Shown here piece by piece: positions 19,990 to 29,945 of a DNA stretch of 64,000 bases. Within the stretch, counting starts at the first letter, position 1, and each line of letters begins with the position of its first letter. The notes beneath the pieces are model-generated. The model saw only the letters and a list, made by a program, of their open reading frames with translations, searched no databases and was not told the DNA's origin. Position numbers and translations under genes: made by a program. The DNA comes from Mycobacterium paraffinicum (GTDB lineage Bacteria; Actinomycetota; Actinomycetes; Mycobacteriales; Mycobacteriaceae). The stretch lies in assembly GCF_001907675.1 (NCBI RefSeq), contig NZ_MPNT01000007.1:171488-235487 (forward strand), given 5' to 3'.

Positions 19990-22900
19990 TTACTTGCGCA
20001 ACTCCGTCGCCGCCACCTGGACGAACACACCGGTGTCCTCGGCCATCAGCAGGCCTCGACCGCGGGGCAGCGGCCCGCCCTTCATCTTGCCGCGGATGAA
20101 GCCCTCGTCCGGGTCGGCGTCCATGACCAGCAACGGCGCATTCGCCTGGGCCAGCGCTCGCAACATCGGGTCGCTGCCCGCCGAGGACCAGCCACCGAAG
20201 GTGCGCGTGACGAGCACGTGCAACCCGACGTCGGCGGCCCTGGTCACCCACGGGGCGGCCTTGTGCAGCGGCGAGTCGAAACCGGCCGGCAGCTGCTGGA
20301 TGTCGTCGACGATCAGGAAGATCTCCGGACCGCTCCACCACGACCGCGACAACAGCTCCTCGGCGGACAGGCCCGGCGGCGGCTCGCGCCCGGCCAGGAC
20401 CGCCGCCAACTCGCCCATCATCGCCTGGACACCGTCGAGGTTGTACGCGAACTTCTCGACATAGTCCGGACCCAGCGTGGTCAGCAGCTGACGCCGCGGG
20501 TCCACCAACCAGACCTGCGCGGACGGCTGGCCGGGCGGTGGCGTGGGCGCGCTGCTGGCTCCCGGCGCGTAGAGCCGGCCAATCTCGGACATGATGGTGG
20601 CCAGGGTGGTGGTACGCCCACATTCGCGTCGACCCGTCACCATCAGGTGCGCATTCTCGCCGAAGTTGAGGTACACCGGCGACAGGTCCAATTCGGAGAT
20701 GGCCCAAGCGATTCCGCCCGCACCGACGCCCTGCCGGGTGTCCCGTGCGGCCAGCTCCCGCAGTTGTTCCACGTCGAACCGCGCCGGGAGGCGGCGCACC
20801 GGCGGGGCCTGACCGCTCGTCAGGCGGCTCACCGCGTCGATGACGCTGTCGGACTCGAACACGTAGTCCGGCGTGGCGCCGAGCGCGGGGCGGGCCACCA
20901 GCGTGTGCAGGCCGGCCTGCGGGTCGGAATCGAGGCGGACGTAGTTGACCGCGACCATGCCGCGGCCCGGCTTGACCGGAACCTCCTTGGCGAACCGAGA
21001 CCGCACCAGTTTGGCGTCCTCCACGGCGGCCAGCCGCAGCTCGACCCGGGAGCCGAACCCGCTGCGCACCGGCGGCCGCAGCTCCGATTCGCGGTCGGCC
21101 GTGACCACCACGTGGACCCCGAACGACGGGCCCTGGTTGATGATCAGGTTCACCTGCTCGATCAGCACCTCGTTCTCTTCGGCCAGCGCCCGGTAGTTGT
21201 CCACCACCAGGTAGACGTCGCCGAACCCGTCGTTGGGGACCGGGCCGGGTTCGCCGCCGAACTTGCGCCGACGGAAGACCTCCATGGAGGCGATCCCGTA
21301 CTCGAGGAAGGTGCGCTTGCGGTCGCGGACCAGCGCCAGCAGCTCGGCCACCGTTCGGCGCACGCCGTACGGATCGGTCGGGCCGGCCACCTCACCCACG
21401 TGCGGCAGCCGGGCGACCGTGGTCAACGCCGTGCTGCTGTAGGCCAGGCAGTAGAACTGGACCTGCTCGGGCGTGTGGGTCAGCGCCGCCGAGCAGATGA
21501 GCGTCTGCAGTGCGGTCGTCTTGCCCGAGCCGCCGGCACCCAGGATCAGGACGTTGGCGCCCGGCCCCGACGTGTCGACCGTCCACGGCGGCTGGTCGTG
21601 CTTGAAGGGCCGGTCGATGATCCCGATCGGGAACACCAGGTCGCGGGCCGTGCCGTAGTCCTCCTGCCACGGGTGGCCGAGGAATCGGTTGACCAATTCG
21701 TCGATCGGGACGGGTTGGTTGAGCGGCGGCTGCCACAACCGGTACGGCTCGAAGTCGATCTTGCGCAGCTGATCGATGATGACCGTGCCGACCTTCGGAA
21801 CCCTGATGCCCTCGACGTCGTCGTCGCCCGCCTCGTCGGCATCGAGGGATTCGCCGTTCGTGATGGCGGCCGGGGTGAGTTCCGGGCCGCCCACGCTGAC
21901 CTCGAGCGGGGTGAACGAGTTGGTGAACAGCTGCGGGCGAACGTAGTCGATGCTGTGCACCAGCGCCGGCGCTTCGTCGCCGTCATCGGTGAGGCCGCGG
22001 GGGAAGTAATCCCGCCACAGGAACTCGGCCTGGAACCGGACGATGTCCTCCAGGCTGCGGCGGAAGTAGCCCAGGCCCGCCTGCGCCGGCAGGTTGACCG
22101 CGTTCGGCACACCGGCCGCCTGTGCCGCACCGGCGGTGCGCGCTTTCAGCACCAGCCGGTAACCCATGTTTTCCATGAGCTTTTCGGCGCGGCTCTCGAT
22201 GGTCTGCGACGCCATCATCAGGTGGATCCAGTAGGCGCGGCCCTGCCGGCCGATCGAGTCGAGCACGTCGACCGCGGTCGGCATGATGCGGAACCATTCG
22301 TAGAACTCGTCGATGACCACGACGAGCATCGGCAGCGGAGCCATGTCCTGGCCGCGTGCCTGCATCCGGAGCCGGACCGAGTTGTACTCCTTGGCGTCGT
22401 CGACGCCGGCGCTGTCGCAAATCGCCTTGCGGCGGGCGATCTCGCCCCAGAGGGCGTCCAGGAAGCGCTCCATCAGCGCCTGGTCCTCTTCCAGGTCGGT
22501 GATGATGCGCGACACGTGCGGCACCCCGGCGAACGGCTTGACCGCCGACCCACCCTTGAGGTCGGCCAGCACGAACTGCAGCTCCTGCGGCGGGTGGCTG
22601 AGCATCAGCGACTCGATCACGGTCCGCACCAGGGTCGACTTACCCGAACCCGTCGTTCCGGACATGACGCCGTGCGGACCGTCACCGCCCTCGTCGAGCG
22701 ACTTCATGTCCAAGAACAGCAGTTCGCCGTTGTCGGAGCGGTTGCCGAACGGTGCCCGCAATCGCGATCGGCCCATCGTGTCGGTGCGCGCGCCCCACAG
22801 CGCCTCGAAGTCGATGTGGCCGGGGTCGTCGATTCCGTAGTAGGCCATGATGTCCCGGGCGCCGATGTGGGCCACCCGCTGGCCGATCTCCTCGTAGGCC

Positions 22901-24153
22901 TCGGCGAGGCGCCAGCGAGCCAGCGCCTGTGCGAACTCCTCCGCCTCGGCGACGCTGATGTGGTCGGTCAGCGCGAAGAACCACGGCTTCTCGTCGATCA
23001 CCATCCAGGTGTCGCGGTCGCGGGGCAGGGCCTCGATGATGCCCTTGTCGTCGAACCGCAAGGTGCGCTCGGGAACCGACGTCCACATCGAGGAGCCGGT
23101 CAGGTCGAAGAACGTCACCCCGTCGATGCCTTCGGCGCTGATCACGAACTCCCACTGGGGGTCGACGACGTCCGCGACGATCACCGTGTGCGGCGTCGGC
23201 GTCTGCGCCGACGAGCTGGCGTGCCGGGGCGTGAAAGAGCCACGCCCGGCGAACAATTCGGCCTGCTCGGCGGCGAACTCGCGCACCGAGCTGTACACCA
23301 TCCGCGCGTTGCCGGCGGCGTCCTGGCGCCGCGGGTCGCCGAAGTGCGGAAGCCACTTGACCCAGTCCCACTCGTCCAGGTCGGAGGTGACGACGACCAT
23401 CTGGACGTGGTCGGGGCCGTGTGAGAACGCCAGCTGGCAGATGATCGCCCGCATCAGTCCCAGTGCCTGCTCGCGTTCCCCGTTGAGCGCGTACCAGGGC
23501 TCGACGAGCAGGGAGATCATCTTGGGCAGGTTGTAGACGACGCTTTGGTAGCGGCCGAATTCCTGCAGCGCCTTACCGGTCACCGGCTCGAGCTCGATGT
23601 CGGTCGGCATGTTCTGGGGCTCACCCCAGGTCACCTCGGGGCGGGTCATGCCGACGCCGACTCGGACCACGCCGAAGTTGAGGTCCTTGCCGTCGGGCTT
23701 GCGCTCCCACATGCGTGAGCTGCCGACCGCTGCGGCCAGCGTCGTGGGCGCCGGGTGGTACCACCGGTAGTTGGCGTCCATGCTGTCGGCCGACTCGTGG
23801 GCGGTCTCGCGCAGCATGTCCAGCATCAGCATGAACTGGGCGCGCATCGCGTCCAGCTTGGGCCGGCTCATCTGCTGCTGGCCGCCGAACCGGCCGCCGA
23901 ACATCATCATCGCGACGCCACCGATCATGAAGATCGGGAAGATCGCACCCGCGCCGCCGAAGACGCGTGAGCCACTGCCGAAGACCATCGCGACCATGCC
24001 GATCAGCAGGCCGATCACCAGGACGCCGACGATGATCAGCCACACGGGCTTGCCCTCGGGCGGCGGAATGCTCAGGGGCGTCGGAAGGACGATGTTCTCC
24101 GGCTTGATGACCGGAGGCTTCTCCGGTGTCGGCCGTGCAAACCCGCGTTTCAC
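19990..24153 (-). CDS. eccC5: ESX-5 FtsK/SpoIIIE-type ATPase EccC5
   Basis: 1387 residues, a single intact gene. Motor of the ESX-5 machine that binds substrate signals. N-terminal cytosolic tail, two transmembrane helices near residues 38-57 and 62-85, a stalk/DUF domain, then three ATPase domains. Walker A sites: GTTGSGKST near residue 500 (domain 1), GAGGSGKTT near 874 (domain 2) and GRRECGRTTT near 1176 (domain 3, where the Walker lysine is arginine). GTG start at 24153 overlapping the eccB5 stop (GTGA). Its 3' end converges on cyp143, with 33 bp between stops. Confidence 0.97.
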   Translation of the reverse strand: MKRGFARPTPEKPPVIKPENIVLPTPLSIPPPEGKPVWLIIVGVLVIGLLIGMVAMVFGSGSRVFGGAGAIFPIFMIGGVAMMMFGGRFGGQQQMSRPKLDAMRAQFMLMLDMLRETAHESADSMDANYRWYHPAPTTLAAAVGSSRMWERKPDGKDLNFGVVRVGVGMTRPEVTWGEPQNMPTDIELEPVTGKALQEFGRYQSVVYNLPKMISLLVEPWYALNGEREQALGLMRAIICQLAFSHGPDHVQMVVVTSDLDEWDWVKWLPHFGDPRRQDAAGNARMVYSSVREFAAEQAELFAGRGSFTPRHASSSAQTPTPHTVIVADVVDPQWEFVISAEGIDGVTFFDLTGSSMWTSVPERTLRFDDKGIIEALPRDRDTWMVIDEKPWFFALTDHISVAEAEEFAQALARWRLAEAYEEIGQRVAHIGARDIMAYYGIDDPGHIDFEALWGARTDTMGRSRLRAPFGNRSDNGELLFLDMKSLDEGGDGPHGVMSGTTGSGKSTLVRTVIESLMLSHPPQELQFVLADLKGGSAVKPFAGVPHVSRIITDLEEDQALMERFLDALWGEIARRKAICDSAGVDDAKEYNSVRLRMQARGQDMAPLPMLVVVIDEFYEWFRIMPTAVDVLDSIGRQGRAYWIHLMMASQTIESRAEKLMENMGYRLVLKARTAGAAQAAGVPNAVNLPAQAGLGYFRRSLEDIVRFQAEFLWRDYFPRGLTDDGDEAPALVHSIDYVRPQLFTNSFTPLEVSVGGPELTPAAITNGESLDADEAGDDDVEGIRVPKVGTVIIDQLRKIDFEPYRLWQPPLNQPVPIDELVNRFLGHPWQEDYGTARDLVFPIGIIDRPFKHDQPPWTVDTSGPGANVLILGAGGSGKTTALQTLICSAALTHTPEQVQFYCLAYSSTALTTVARLPHVGEVAGPTDPYGVRRTVAELLALVRDRKRTFLEYGIASMEVFRRRKFGGEPGPVPNDGFGDVYLVVDNYRALAEENEVLIEQVNLIINQGPSFGVHVVVTADRESELRPPVRSGFGSRVELRLAAVEDAKLVRSRFAKEVPVKPGRGMVAVNYVRLDSDPQAGLHTLVARPALGATPDYVFESDSVIDAVSRLTSGQAPPVRRLPARFDVEQLRELAARDTRQGVGAGGIAWAISELDLSPVYLNFGENAHLMVTGRRECGRTTTLATIMSEIGRLYAPGASSAPTPPPGQPSAQVWLVDPRRQLLTTLGPDYVEKFAYNLDGVQAMMGELAAVLAGREPPPGLSAEELLSRSWWSGPEIFLIVDDIQQLPAGFDSPLHKAAPWVTRAADVGLHVLVTRTFGGWSSAGSDPMLRALAQANAPLLVMDADPDEGFIRGKMKGGPLPRGRGLLMAEDTGVFVQVAATELRK

Positions 24154-25667
24154 TTAGGTACCGCCAATTCTCCTGGGGACATATCCATCGGTAGGGTGTC
24201 GTGCTCCACGAGCGCGTCCGCGCGCGACAAGGTCGGGCCTTGCGGGAGCAGCCGCAGCGCCACCCATGGCGCCAGGCTCGGCTTGGTCTTGAGGCCCAAC
24301 GCCTCACGCACGTCGCGCGTGTCGTCGACCCCGAACCGGGCGCCGGCGTCCGTCACCCACCACAGCGATTCCGTCGTCTTGGCACCCGGGTCGTTGCCGG
24401 TGACGGCCACGAAGTTTCCGTAGTCGGGCCCGAAGAAGACCTGGTCGGCCACCCGGCCCGTCGTGTCGGCCTTGACCAGCGAGACCACCTTGTTCTCATC
24501 CTTGGCCGCCACCGGAATGGTCGGGCCGGACACGACCTGGATGCGGGCGCGGTTTTCACCGGAGGTCTTCTGCCACCACCAGCAGGTCGACGGGTTCTCG
24601 CGGATGTCCGAGACGTTGAGCGGGGCGTCCGGGTAGGAGGACAGGTCCAGCTTGTTGACGACGGGCATCTTCGCCAGCGCGGACGGCTCCACGGTCACCG
24701 GTTTGGTGTTGCCCGGCCCGGCGTTCTGCAGGATCTGGGCCACCAACGGCGGCAGGGTCTGCACGCCGTCGGCCAGCACCAGGGAATATTGTTGCGGCCC
24801 ACTGATCTGCGGCGTGACGATCACCGTGCCGATCGGGCCGGGCGCGTTGGGGAACGACGCGCCGGCGCCGGCGTTCGGGATCTGCGGCACGGTCAGTTCC
24901 GGGCCCACCGGCAACGCGTCGAACAGGGCGCGGCTCATGGGTTTGGCCTGGCCCACCTGCTCGGGCGTCAGGCCCAGCGGCAACAGCACCGATCGGTTGG
25001 TCGCGTCGATCCGGGACCGGCGTCCCTCCCGAATCACCCAGGCGTCGCCGCCGTAGTTCAGCACCACCGCGTCCGACCCGTTCAGGACGCGCCGGTGGTT
25101 GCTCAGGTCGGGGTTCCCGTCGATGACGGTCACCGTCACCCCGGACGGCGCGCCGACCCCGGTCGAGGTGGCGACGGTGTCACACACCAGCCACGACGAC
25201 GTGGTCGGGCTGGTGGTGTGGAAGTTCGACGGCGCGCCCGGGATGCCGACCATCGGGCCGCGCGGCAGGCTGGCGATCTGGTTGGACTTGACCAGGTGCG
25301 GGTTGTCCGGGCGGCCGGTGATCAGGCGCGCGGAAGCCAGGTTCAGCGCCGGGTACAACCGGTCACCCACGCGGACATACAGGGCGCCGGAGTCGCGGTC
25401 GGCGATGATCGGCGAATCCCCGACCTGGCCCGCCGGGCTGAGGAAGGAGTACAGCAGCGCGCCCAGGCAGATGACCAGCGCCGCCGAGACCGAGGCCACC
25501 ACGGCGAGTGTCTGACGCCGTCCCGGCTCGACCTCCATGCGGACGCGCCAGCGGGTGAGCGCCATTGCGGTGCGGCGAGCGAGGAACTGGTAGCCGGTCA
25601 CCTGGGTGCGCGTCGACAACCCGAGGCCGTACCCCGACCCGCGTTGCCCGCGACTCTCTTCCGCCAC
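24150..25667 (-). CDS. eccB5: ESX-5 membrane component EccB5
   Basis: 505 residues. EccB subunit of the membrane complex: short cytosolic N-terminus (MAEESRGQRGSGYG), one transmembrane helix near residues 52-74, then a large periplasmic domain with repeats and two conserved cysteines (WLVCDTVA near 172, STCWWWQ near 355), which form a disulfide in EccB proteins. GTG start at 25667 with only a weak ribosome site. First gene of eccB5-eccC5, coupled to eccC5 by a 4-nt overlap. Confidence 0.96.
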   Translation of the reverse strand: MAEESRGQRGSGYGLGLSTRTQVTGYQFLARRTAMALTRWRVRMEVEPGRRQTLAVVASVSAALVICLGALLYSFLSPAGQVGDSPIIADRDSGALYVRVGDRLYPALNLASARLITGRPDNPHLVKSNQIASLPRGPMVGIPGAPSNFHTTSPTTSSWLVCDTVATSTGVGAPSGVTVTVIDGNPDLSNHRRVLNGSDAVVLNYGGDAWVIREGRRSRIDATNRSVLLPLGLTPEQVGQAKPMSRALFDALPVGPELTVPQIPNAGAGASFPNAPGPIGTVIVTPQISGPQQYSLVLADGVQTLPPLVAQILQNAGPGNTKPVTVEPSALAKMPVVNKLDLSSYPDAPLNVSDIRENPSTCWWWQKTSGENRARIQVVSGPTIPVAAKDENKVVSLVKADTTGRVADQVFFGPDYGNFVAVTGNDPGAKTTESLWWVTDAGARFGVDDTRDVREALGLKTKPSLAPWVALRLLPQGPTLSRADALVEHDTLPMDMSPGELAVPK

Positions 25668-26093
25668 TTAATTCACCATCCGGTCTGCTAGAACGCCTGG
25701 ATATTGTCCCTGAAAATTTCCGCTGCGCGAATTACATCGACAACCGTAAGGCACCGGTACCGGCCTCGCCACGCGGCGACGACGGCGTTCGCTGCTGCAT
25801 CTGTTCATTTGCGGGGTGGTCCGGTCGTGGGCAGCTCGCCGGGGCATCGGCGCGCGCGACGTGCCAGGCGCCGTTGAGCTGGCACTTTTTGATTCCCCGC
25901 CGATTCCCGCCCGGACCGTTCATTTCTCTCAGGGCATCGTAATGGCGAACGGGTCACTCGTCCTGTCGAACGTGCGCCCTCAGCGAACGGCGCGACGCAG
26001 CGCCGGCCGGCGAACCGGGCGGTGTTGCCCGGGTCGAAGTCGCGCCTCTCCCCGATTGGTCGGCGGGTGATTTCTGGCACCAAGATGAGCGGT
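25668..26093. other. Divergent promoter region between eccB5 and malQ
   Basis: About 425 bp with no gene. It must hold the promoters of eccB5 (left) and malQ (right). GTTCATT occurs at 25803 and 25918, on the same strand relative to the ESX gene as in the PPE-upstream array, and GATTCCC is repeated 11 bp apart at 25891 and 25902. Spacing between the two GTTCATT copies is 115 bp, so no phased array is formed here. Confidence 0.45.
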
Positions 26094-28286
26094 ATGAGTG
26101 AGCTCGCGCCGTCGCTGGTTGAACTTGCCAGGAGGTATGGCATCGCGACCGAGTATCAGGACTGGACCGGGCGGCGGGTGCTCGTTTCCGAGACCACGCT
26201 GGTGGCCGTTTTGGCCGCGCTCGGCGTGGCGGCCGGCACCGAGCAGGAGCGCAATGTGGCGCTGACCGCCAAGCTGAGGTCGCACTGGGCGCGGCGGCTG
26301 CCTTCGACCATCGTCGGCCGGACCGGTGAGCAGGTCCGGTTCTGGGTGCATGTGACCCACGGCGATCCCGCCGAGGTCTGGTTGCAGCTCGAAGACGGCA
26401 CCGTGCGCGGCGGGATCCAGCAGGTGGACAACTTCACCCCGCCGTTCGACCTCGACGGGCGCTGGGTGGGCGAGGCCAGCTTCGTGCTGCCGTCCGACCT
26501 GCCGCTGGGCTACCACCGGGTACACCTGCGGTCCGGCGACGGTGAGACCAGCACCGCGCTGATCATGACGCCGGATTGGCTCGGGCTGCCGGAACGGCTC
26601 GGCGCCCGGCGGGGCTGGGGCCTGGCCGCCCAGCTCTACAGCGTGCGGTCCAGCCAGTCGTGGGGGGTCGGCGACCTGACGGACCTGACCGACCTGGCGG
26701 TGTGGTCGGCGTCGCGGCACGGCGCCGACTACTTACTGGTCAATCCGCTGCACGCGGCCGCGCCGACGGCGCCCATGGAGCCCTCGCCCTACCTACCGAC
26801 CTCGCGGCGCTTCGTCAACCCGATTTACCTCGATGTCGAGGCGATCCCCGAATTCGCCGAGCTGCCCAAGCGCAGTCGGGTGCGGCGGCTGCGCTCCGAT
26901 GTGCAACAGCGGGCCGCTCGGCTGGACGCGATCGATCGCGACAGCGCGTGGGCGGCCAAGCGCGCCGCGCTCGAGCTGCTGCATCAGGTGCCGCGGTCGG
27001 CGGGCCGCGAACTGTCCTACGCAGCCTTTCGCGCCCGCGAGGGAACCCCGCTCGACGACTTCGCCACCTGGTGCGCCCTGGCCGAGAGATACGGGTCGGA
27101 TTGGCATTCCTGGCCGAAGAAGCTTCAGCATCCCGAGGCGGCCGGTGTCGCCGCCTTCGTCGAAAAGCATTCCGAGACGGTCGATTTCCATCGGTGGCTG
27201 CAGTGGCAACTCGACGAGCAACTCGCCTTGGCGCAGTCGCGGGCGGTCCGGGCCGGAATGGCGCTGGGCGTGATGCACGACCTGGCGGTCGGGGTGCATC
27301 CCAACGGCGCCGACGCGTGGGCGCTGCAGGATGTGCTGGCGCTGGGTGTCACCGCCGGCGCGCCGCCGGACGAGTTCAATCAGCTCGGCCAGGACTGGTC
27401 CCAGCCGCCGTGGCGGCCGGATCGGCTGGATGCGGAGGAATACCGGCCTTTTCGGGCGTTGATCCGCGCGGTACTGCGGCATGCCGGCGGCGTGCGCATT
27501 GACCACATCATCGGGCTGTTCCGGCTCTGGTGGATTCCGGTGGGCGCACCGCCCACCCAGGGCACCTACGTGCGCTACGACCACGAAGCGATGATCGGCA
27601 TCGTCGCGCTGGAAGCGCACCGGGCCGGGGCGCTGGTCGTCGGCGAGGACCTCGGCACGGTCGAACCCTGGGTGCGCGATTACCTGCTGCTGCGCGGGCT
27701 GCTCGGCACGTCGATCCTGTGGTTCGAGCTCGATCGCGACGACCCGAGTGCAGGCGGAGCTCCACTCCGTGCCGAGCGCTGGCGGGAGTATTGCCTGTCG
27801 TCGGTGACCACCCACGATCTGCCGCCCACCGCCGGCTACCTGGCGGGCGACCACGTGCGGCTGCGCGAATCGCTTGGACTGCTGACGCGCCCCGCCGAGG
27901 ACGAGCTTGCCGCCGACCGGGCCGAGCTCGCGGCGTGGCTGGCCGAGTTGCGGCGGGTCGGGCTGCTCGACGACGCCGACGACGCCGCCGCCGCCGACGA
28001 CGACGACGACGAAAGCATCATCCTTGCGCTGTACCGGTATCTGGGGCGGACCCCCTCGCGCCTGGTGGGCGTGGCGCTGACCGACGCGGTGGGTGATCGG
28101 CGGACCCAGAACCAGCCGGGCACCACCGACGAGTACCCCAACTGGCGGGTGCCGCTGACCGGTCCCGACGGCCGGCCGATGCTGCTGGAGGACGTGTTCA
28201 CCGACGTCCGGACGGCCACCCTGGCCGAGGCCGTGCGCACTGCAATCGCGCCCACGGCCGTCGAGAGCGCGCCTGTTAGCTTCTGA
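26094..28286 (+). CDS. malQ: 4-alpha-glucanotransferase (amylomaltase)
   Basis: 730 residues, GH77 family, cytosolic enzyme that transfers maltooligosaccharide units in glycogen/maltose metabolism. N-terminal mycobacterial extension of ~140 residues, then the catalytic barrel: nucleophile Asp in VRIDHIIGLFRLWW, acid/base Glu in VVGEDLGTVEPWV, and Asp in TTHDLPPTAGY. Near residue 630 an Ala/Asp run encoded by GCC/GAC repeats (27975-28012) interrupts the sequence. I choose the ATG at 26094 (MSELAPSLVEL), which fits the M. tuberculosis N-terminus (Rv1781c); an ATG three codons earlier is possible. First of three closely spaced genes. Confidence 0.93.
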   Translation: MSELAPSLVELARRYGIATEYQDWTGRRVLVSETTLVAVLAALGVAAGTEQERNVALTAKLRSHWARRLPSTIVGRTGEQVRFWVHVTHGDPAEVWLQLEDGTVRGGIQQVDNFTPPFDLDGRWVGEASFVLPSDLPLGYHRVHLRSGDGETSTALIMTPDWLGLPERLGARRGWGLAAQLYSVRSSQSWGVGDLTDLTDLAVWSASRHGADYLLVNPLHAAAPTAPMEPSPYLPTSRRFVNPIYLDVEAIPEFAELPKRSRVRRLRSDVQQRAARLDAIDRDSAWAAKRAALELLHQVPRSAGRELSYAAFRAREGTPLDDFATWCALAERYGSDWHSWPKKLQHPEAAGVAAFVEKHSETVDFHRWLQWQLDEQLALAQSRAVRAGMALGVMHDLAVGVHPNGADAWALQDVLALGVTAGAPPDEFNQLGQDWSQPPWRPDRLDAEEYRPFRALIRAVLRHAGGVRIDHIIGLFRLWWIPVGAPPTQGTYVRYDHEAMIGIVALEAHRAGALVVGEDLGTVEPWVRDYLLLRGLLGTSILWFELDRDDPSAGGAPLRAERWREYCLSSVTTHDLPPTAGYLAGDHVRLRESLGLLTRPAEDELAADRAELAAWLAELRRVGLLDDADDAAAADDDDDESIILALYRYLGRTPSRLVGVALTDAVGDRRTQNQPGTTDEYPNWRVPLTGPDGRPMLLEDVFTDVRTATLAEAVRTAIAPTAVESAPVSF

Positions 28287-28290
28287 GGCC

Positions 28291-29172
28291 ATGAAGGTCT
28301 CAGTCATGGCCCCGGTTGCCGCCGGCGTCACCGCGGATCCGGAATGGATGGCGGCGTTCGCGGGACACCTGGAGCGGTGCGGGTTCGAGTCGATCGTGGT
28401 CGTCGAGCACACCGTGCTTCTCACCCGCTACGACAGCGTCTACCCGTACGACAGCTCCGGCCGCGTCGGGCTGGCCGCCGACTGTGCCATCCCCGACCCG
28501 CTCGATCTGCTGGCCTTTCTGGCCGGCCACACCAGCACCCTCGGGCTGGCCACCGGCGTGCTGGTGCTGCCCAACCACCATCCGGTGGTACTCGCGAAGC
28601 GGGCCGCCACCGTCGATGCGTTGTCGGGCGGGCGGTTGCGGCTGTGCGTCGGCGTGGGGTGGCTCAAGGAGGAGCTTGAAGCGTGCGGCGCCGACTTCGA
28701 CGCTCGCGGCAGACGCGCCGACGAGCAGGTGGCCGTCCTGCGGGCCTTGTGGGCCGACCAGCCGCGGGGGGTGTCGCACCACGGCGAGTTCTTCGACTTC
28801 GACAACGTCATGTGTTATCCGAAACCCATTGCGCGCGAACGGCTTCCGATCCATATCGGCGGGCACAGCCGCGCGGCGGCCCGCCGCGCCGGCCGCGTGG
28901 GAGACGGTTTCCAACCGCTCGGTGTCGCCGGTTCCGAGCTCGCGTCGTTGATCGCCCTGATGCGCGCCGAGGCGTCGTCGGCCGGGCGGGATCCGGCGGC
29001 CCTGGAAGTGTCACTAGGCCACGCGGTGAACAAGATCGACGCCGATCGGGCGGGCCGCCTCGCCGATCAGGGCGCCGACCGCCTGGTGCTGGCCATGCCG
29101 CCGACCGCCGACATCGAACGGGCCAAGGACATGCTCTCGGCCTGCGCGCAACGCCTCGCGCTGATCGCGTGA
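28291..29172 (+). CDS. LLM-class F420-dependent oxidoreductase
   Basis: 293 residues, luciferase-like TIM barrel of the actinobacterial F420 subfamily. Seen: MKVSVMAPVAAG start, VVEHTVLL near 38, LGLATGVLVLPNHHPVVLAKRAATVD near 85, GGRLRLCVGVGWLKEE near 112, IHIGGHSRAAARRAG near 187. Begins 4 bp after malQ and ends 4 bp before the next gene, so the three are one transcript. Cofactor F420 is expected from the family; the substrate is unknown. Confidence 0.85.
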   Translation: MKVSVMAPVAAGVTADPEWMAAFAGHLERCGFESIVVVEHTVLLTRYDSVYPYDSSGRVGLAADCAIPDPLDLLAFLAGHTSTLGLATGVLVLPNHHPVVLAKRAATVDALSGGRLRLCVGVGWLKEELEACGADFDARGRRADEQVAVLRALWADQPRGVSHHGEFFDFDNVMCYPKPIARERLPIHIGGHSRAAARRAGRVGDGFQPLGVAGSELASLIALMRAEASSAGRDPAALEVSLGHAVNKIDADRAGRLADQGADRLVLAMPPTADIERAKDMLSACAQRLALIA

Positions 29173-29176
29173 CGCG

Positions 29177-29644
29177 ATGACCCTGTCAGCCGACGACCGA
29201 TCCGCCCTCAGTGACCTGGTGCACCGGTACGCGGCCCTGGTGGACGAGCGCCAATTCGACTCGGTCGCAGCGCTTTTCACCGACAGCGCCGCGCTGGAGG
29301 TACCCGAACCGCCGAGAGCGCTGCAACCGATCCATGCGCATCGCGGCCGGGACGCCATCGCCGCGGCGGTCGCGTCCGTCGCGGCGGTCGTCCGCACCGA
29401 GCACGCCATCGTCGGCGAGGTCTATGACGAGGCCACCCGGCCGGGTGCCGCCCGCGGGCGCGTTGCCTGCATCGCGCACCACTGGGACCGGCGCGGCGAC
29501 GAACTCGTCGACGTCGTGTGGCATCTGCGCTACGACGACGAATACGAGCGTGCCGACCGCTGGCGCATCAGCAGCAGGGCGCTGACCATCAATGCGATCG
29601 AAACCCGGGCCGCGCGGCGGTTGCGGCCGCACGACCCGGCCTAG
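29177..29644 (+). CDS. SnoaL/NTF2-like protein
   Basis: 155 residues. NTF2-fold protein with the usual pattern: N-terminal helix LSDLVHRYAALVDERQFDSVAALF, HRGRDAIAAAV, then a strand-rich core ending WHLRYDDEYERADRWRISSR. Members act as small isomerases, hydratases or binding proteins. Last gene of the malQ operon. Function not assignable. Confidence 0.75.
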   Translation: MTLSADDRSALSDLVHRYAALVDERQFDSVAALFTDSAALEVPEPPRALQPIHAHRGRDAIAAAVASVAAVVRTEHAIVGEVYDEATRPGAARGRVACIAHHWDRRGDELVDVVWHLRYDDEYERADRWRISSRALTINAIETRAARRLRPHDPA

Positions 29645-29875
29645 CGGCGGGCTGTTCCGCGCGGTCGTTAACTGGGGCAGACCTGCTTGACCCAGCCGTC
29701 GACGGTCTTGTTGTTTTTGGTGTAATCCGGGTCCGACGGTGGTGGCGGCCGGCTTAGCGCTCGAGGACCCGATGGCGCTGCCCTACCACGAGCAGATCAG
29801 CCAGCACTTCTGCAGCGCGGCCTCAAACTCGTCAAGTGGACCAAGGGCAGCGGGCGTCAGAGCTGTAGGCGCCTC

Positions 29876-29900
29876 GTTTGTCCCGACGGCATTCGGGGTA
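29876..29900 (+). promoter_or_regulatory. SigF-type promoter
   Basis: GTTT at 29876-29879, 16 bp, then GGGTA at 29896-29900. This matches the mycobacterial SigF consensus GTTT-N15-17-GGGTA. It lies 46 bp before the ATG of the UsfY-like gene, a gene type known to be SigF-controlled. The region 29645-29875 has no intact gene; on the minus strand a frame ending at 29668 reads DYTKNNKTVDGWVKQVCPS and may be a relic. Confidence 0.65.
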
Positions 29901-29945
29901 GCACCACCTAAGCGGCCCAAAGGAATTGACCAGAGGAGACGCCCC

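Noticed and set aside
20218..23424. Long plus-strand open frame of over 1000 codons opposite eccC5
   Set aside because: It is a GC-driven antisense shadow: Arg/His/Gly/Gln-rich composition, no domain, and the minus strand carries an unmistakable EccC5.
25803..25925. GTTCATT copies upstream of eccB5 as part of the same phased array
   Set aside because: Two copies are 115 bp apart with no regular intermediate sites, so they do not meet the standard used for the other arrays.
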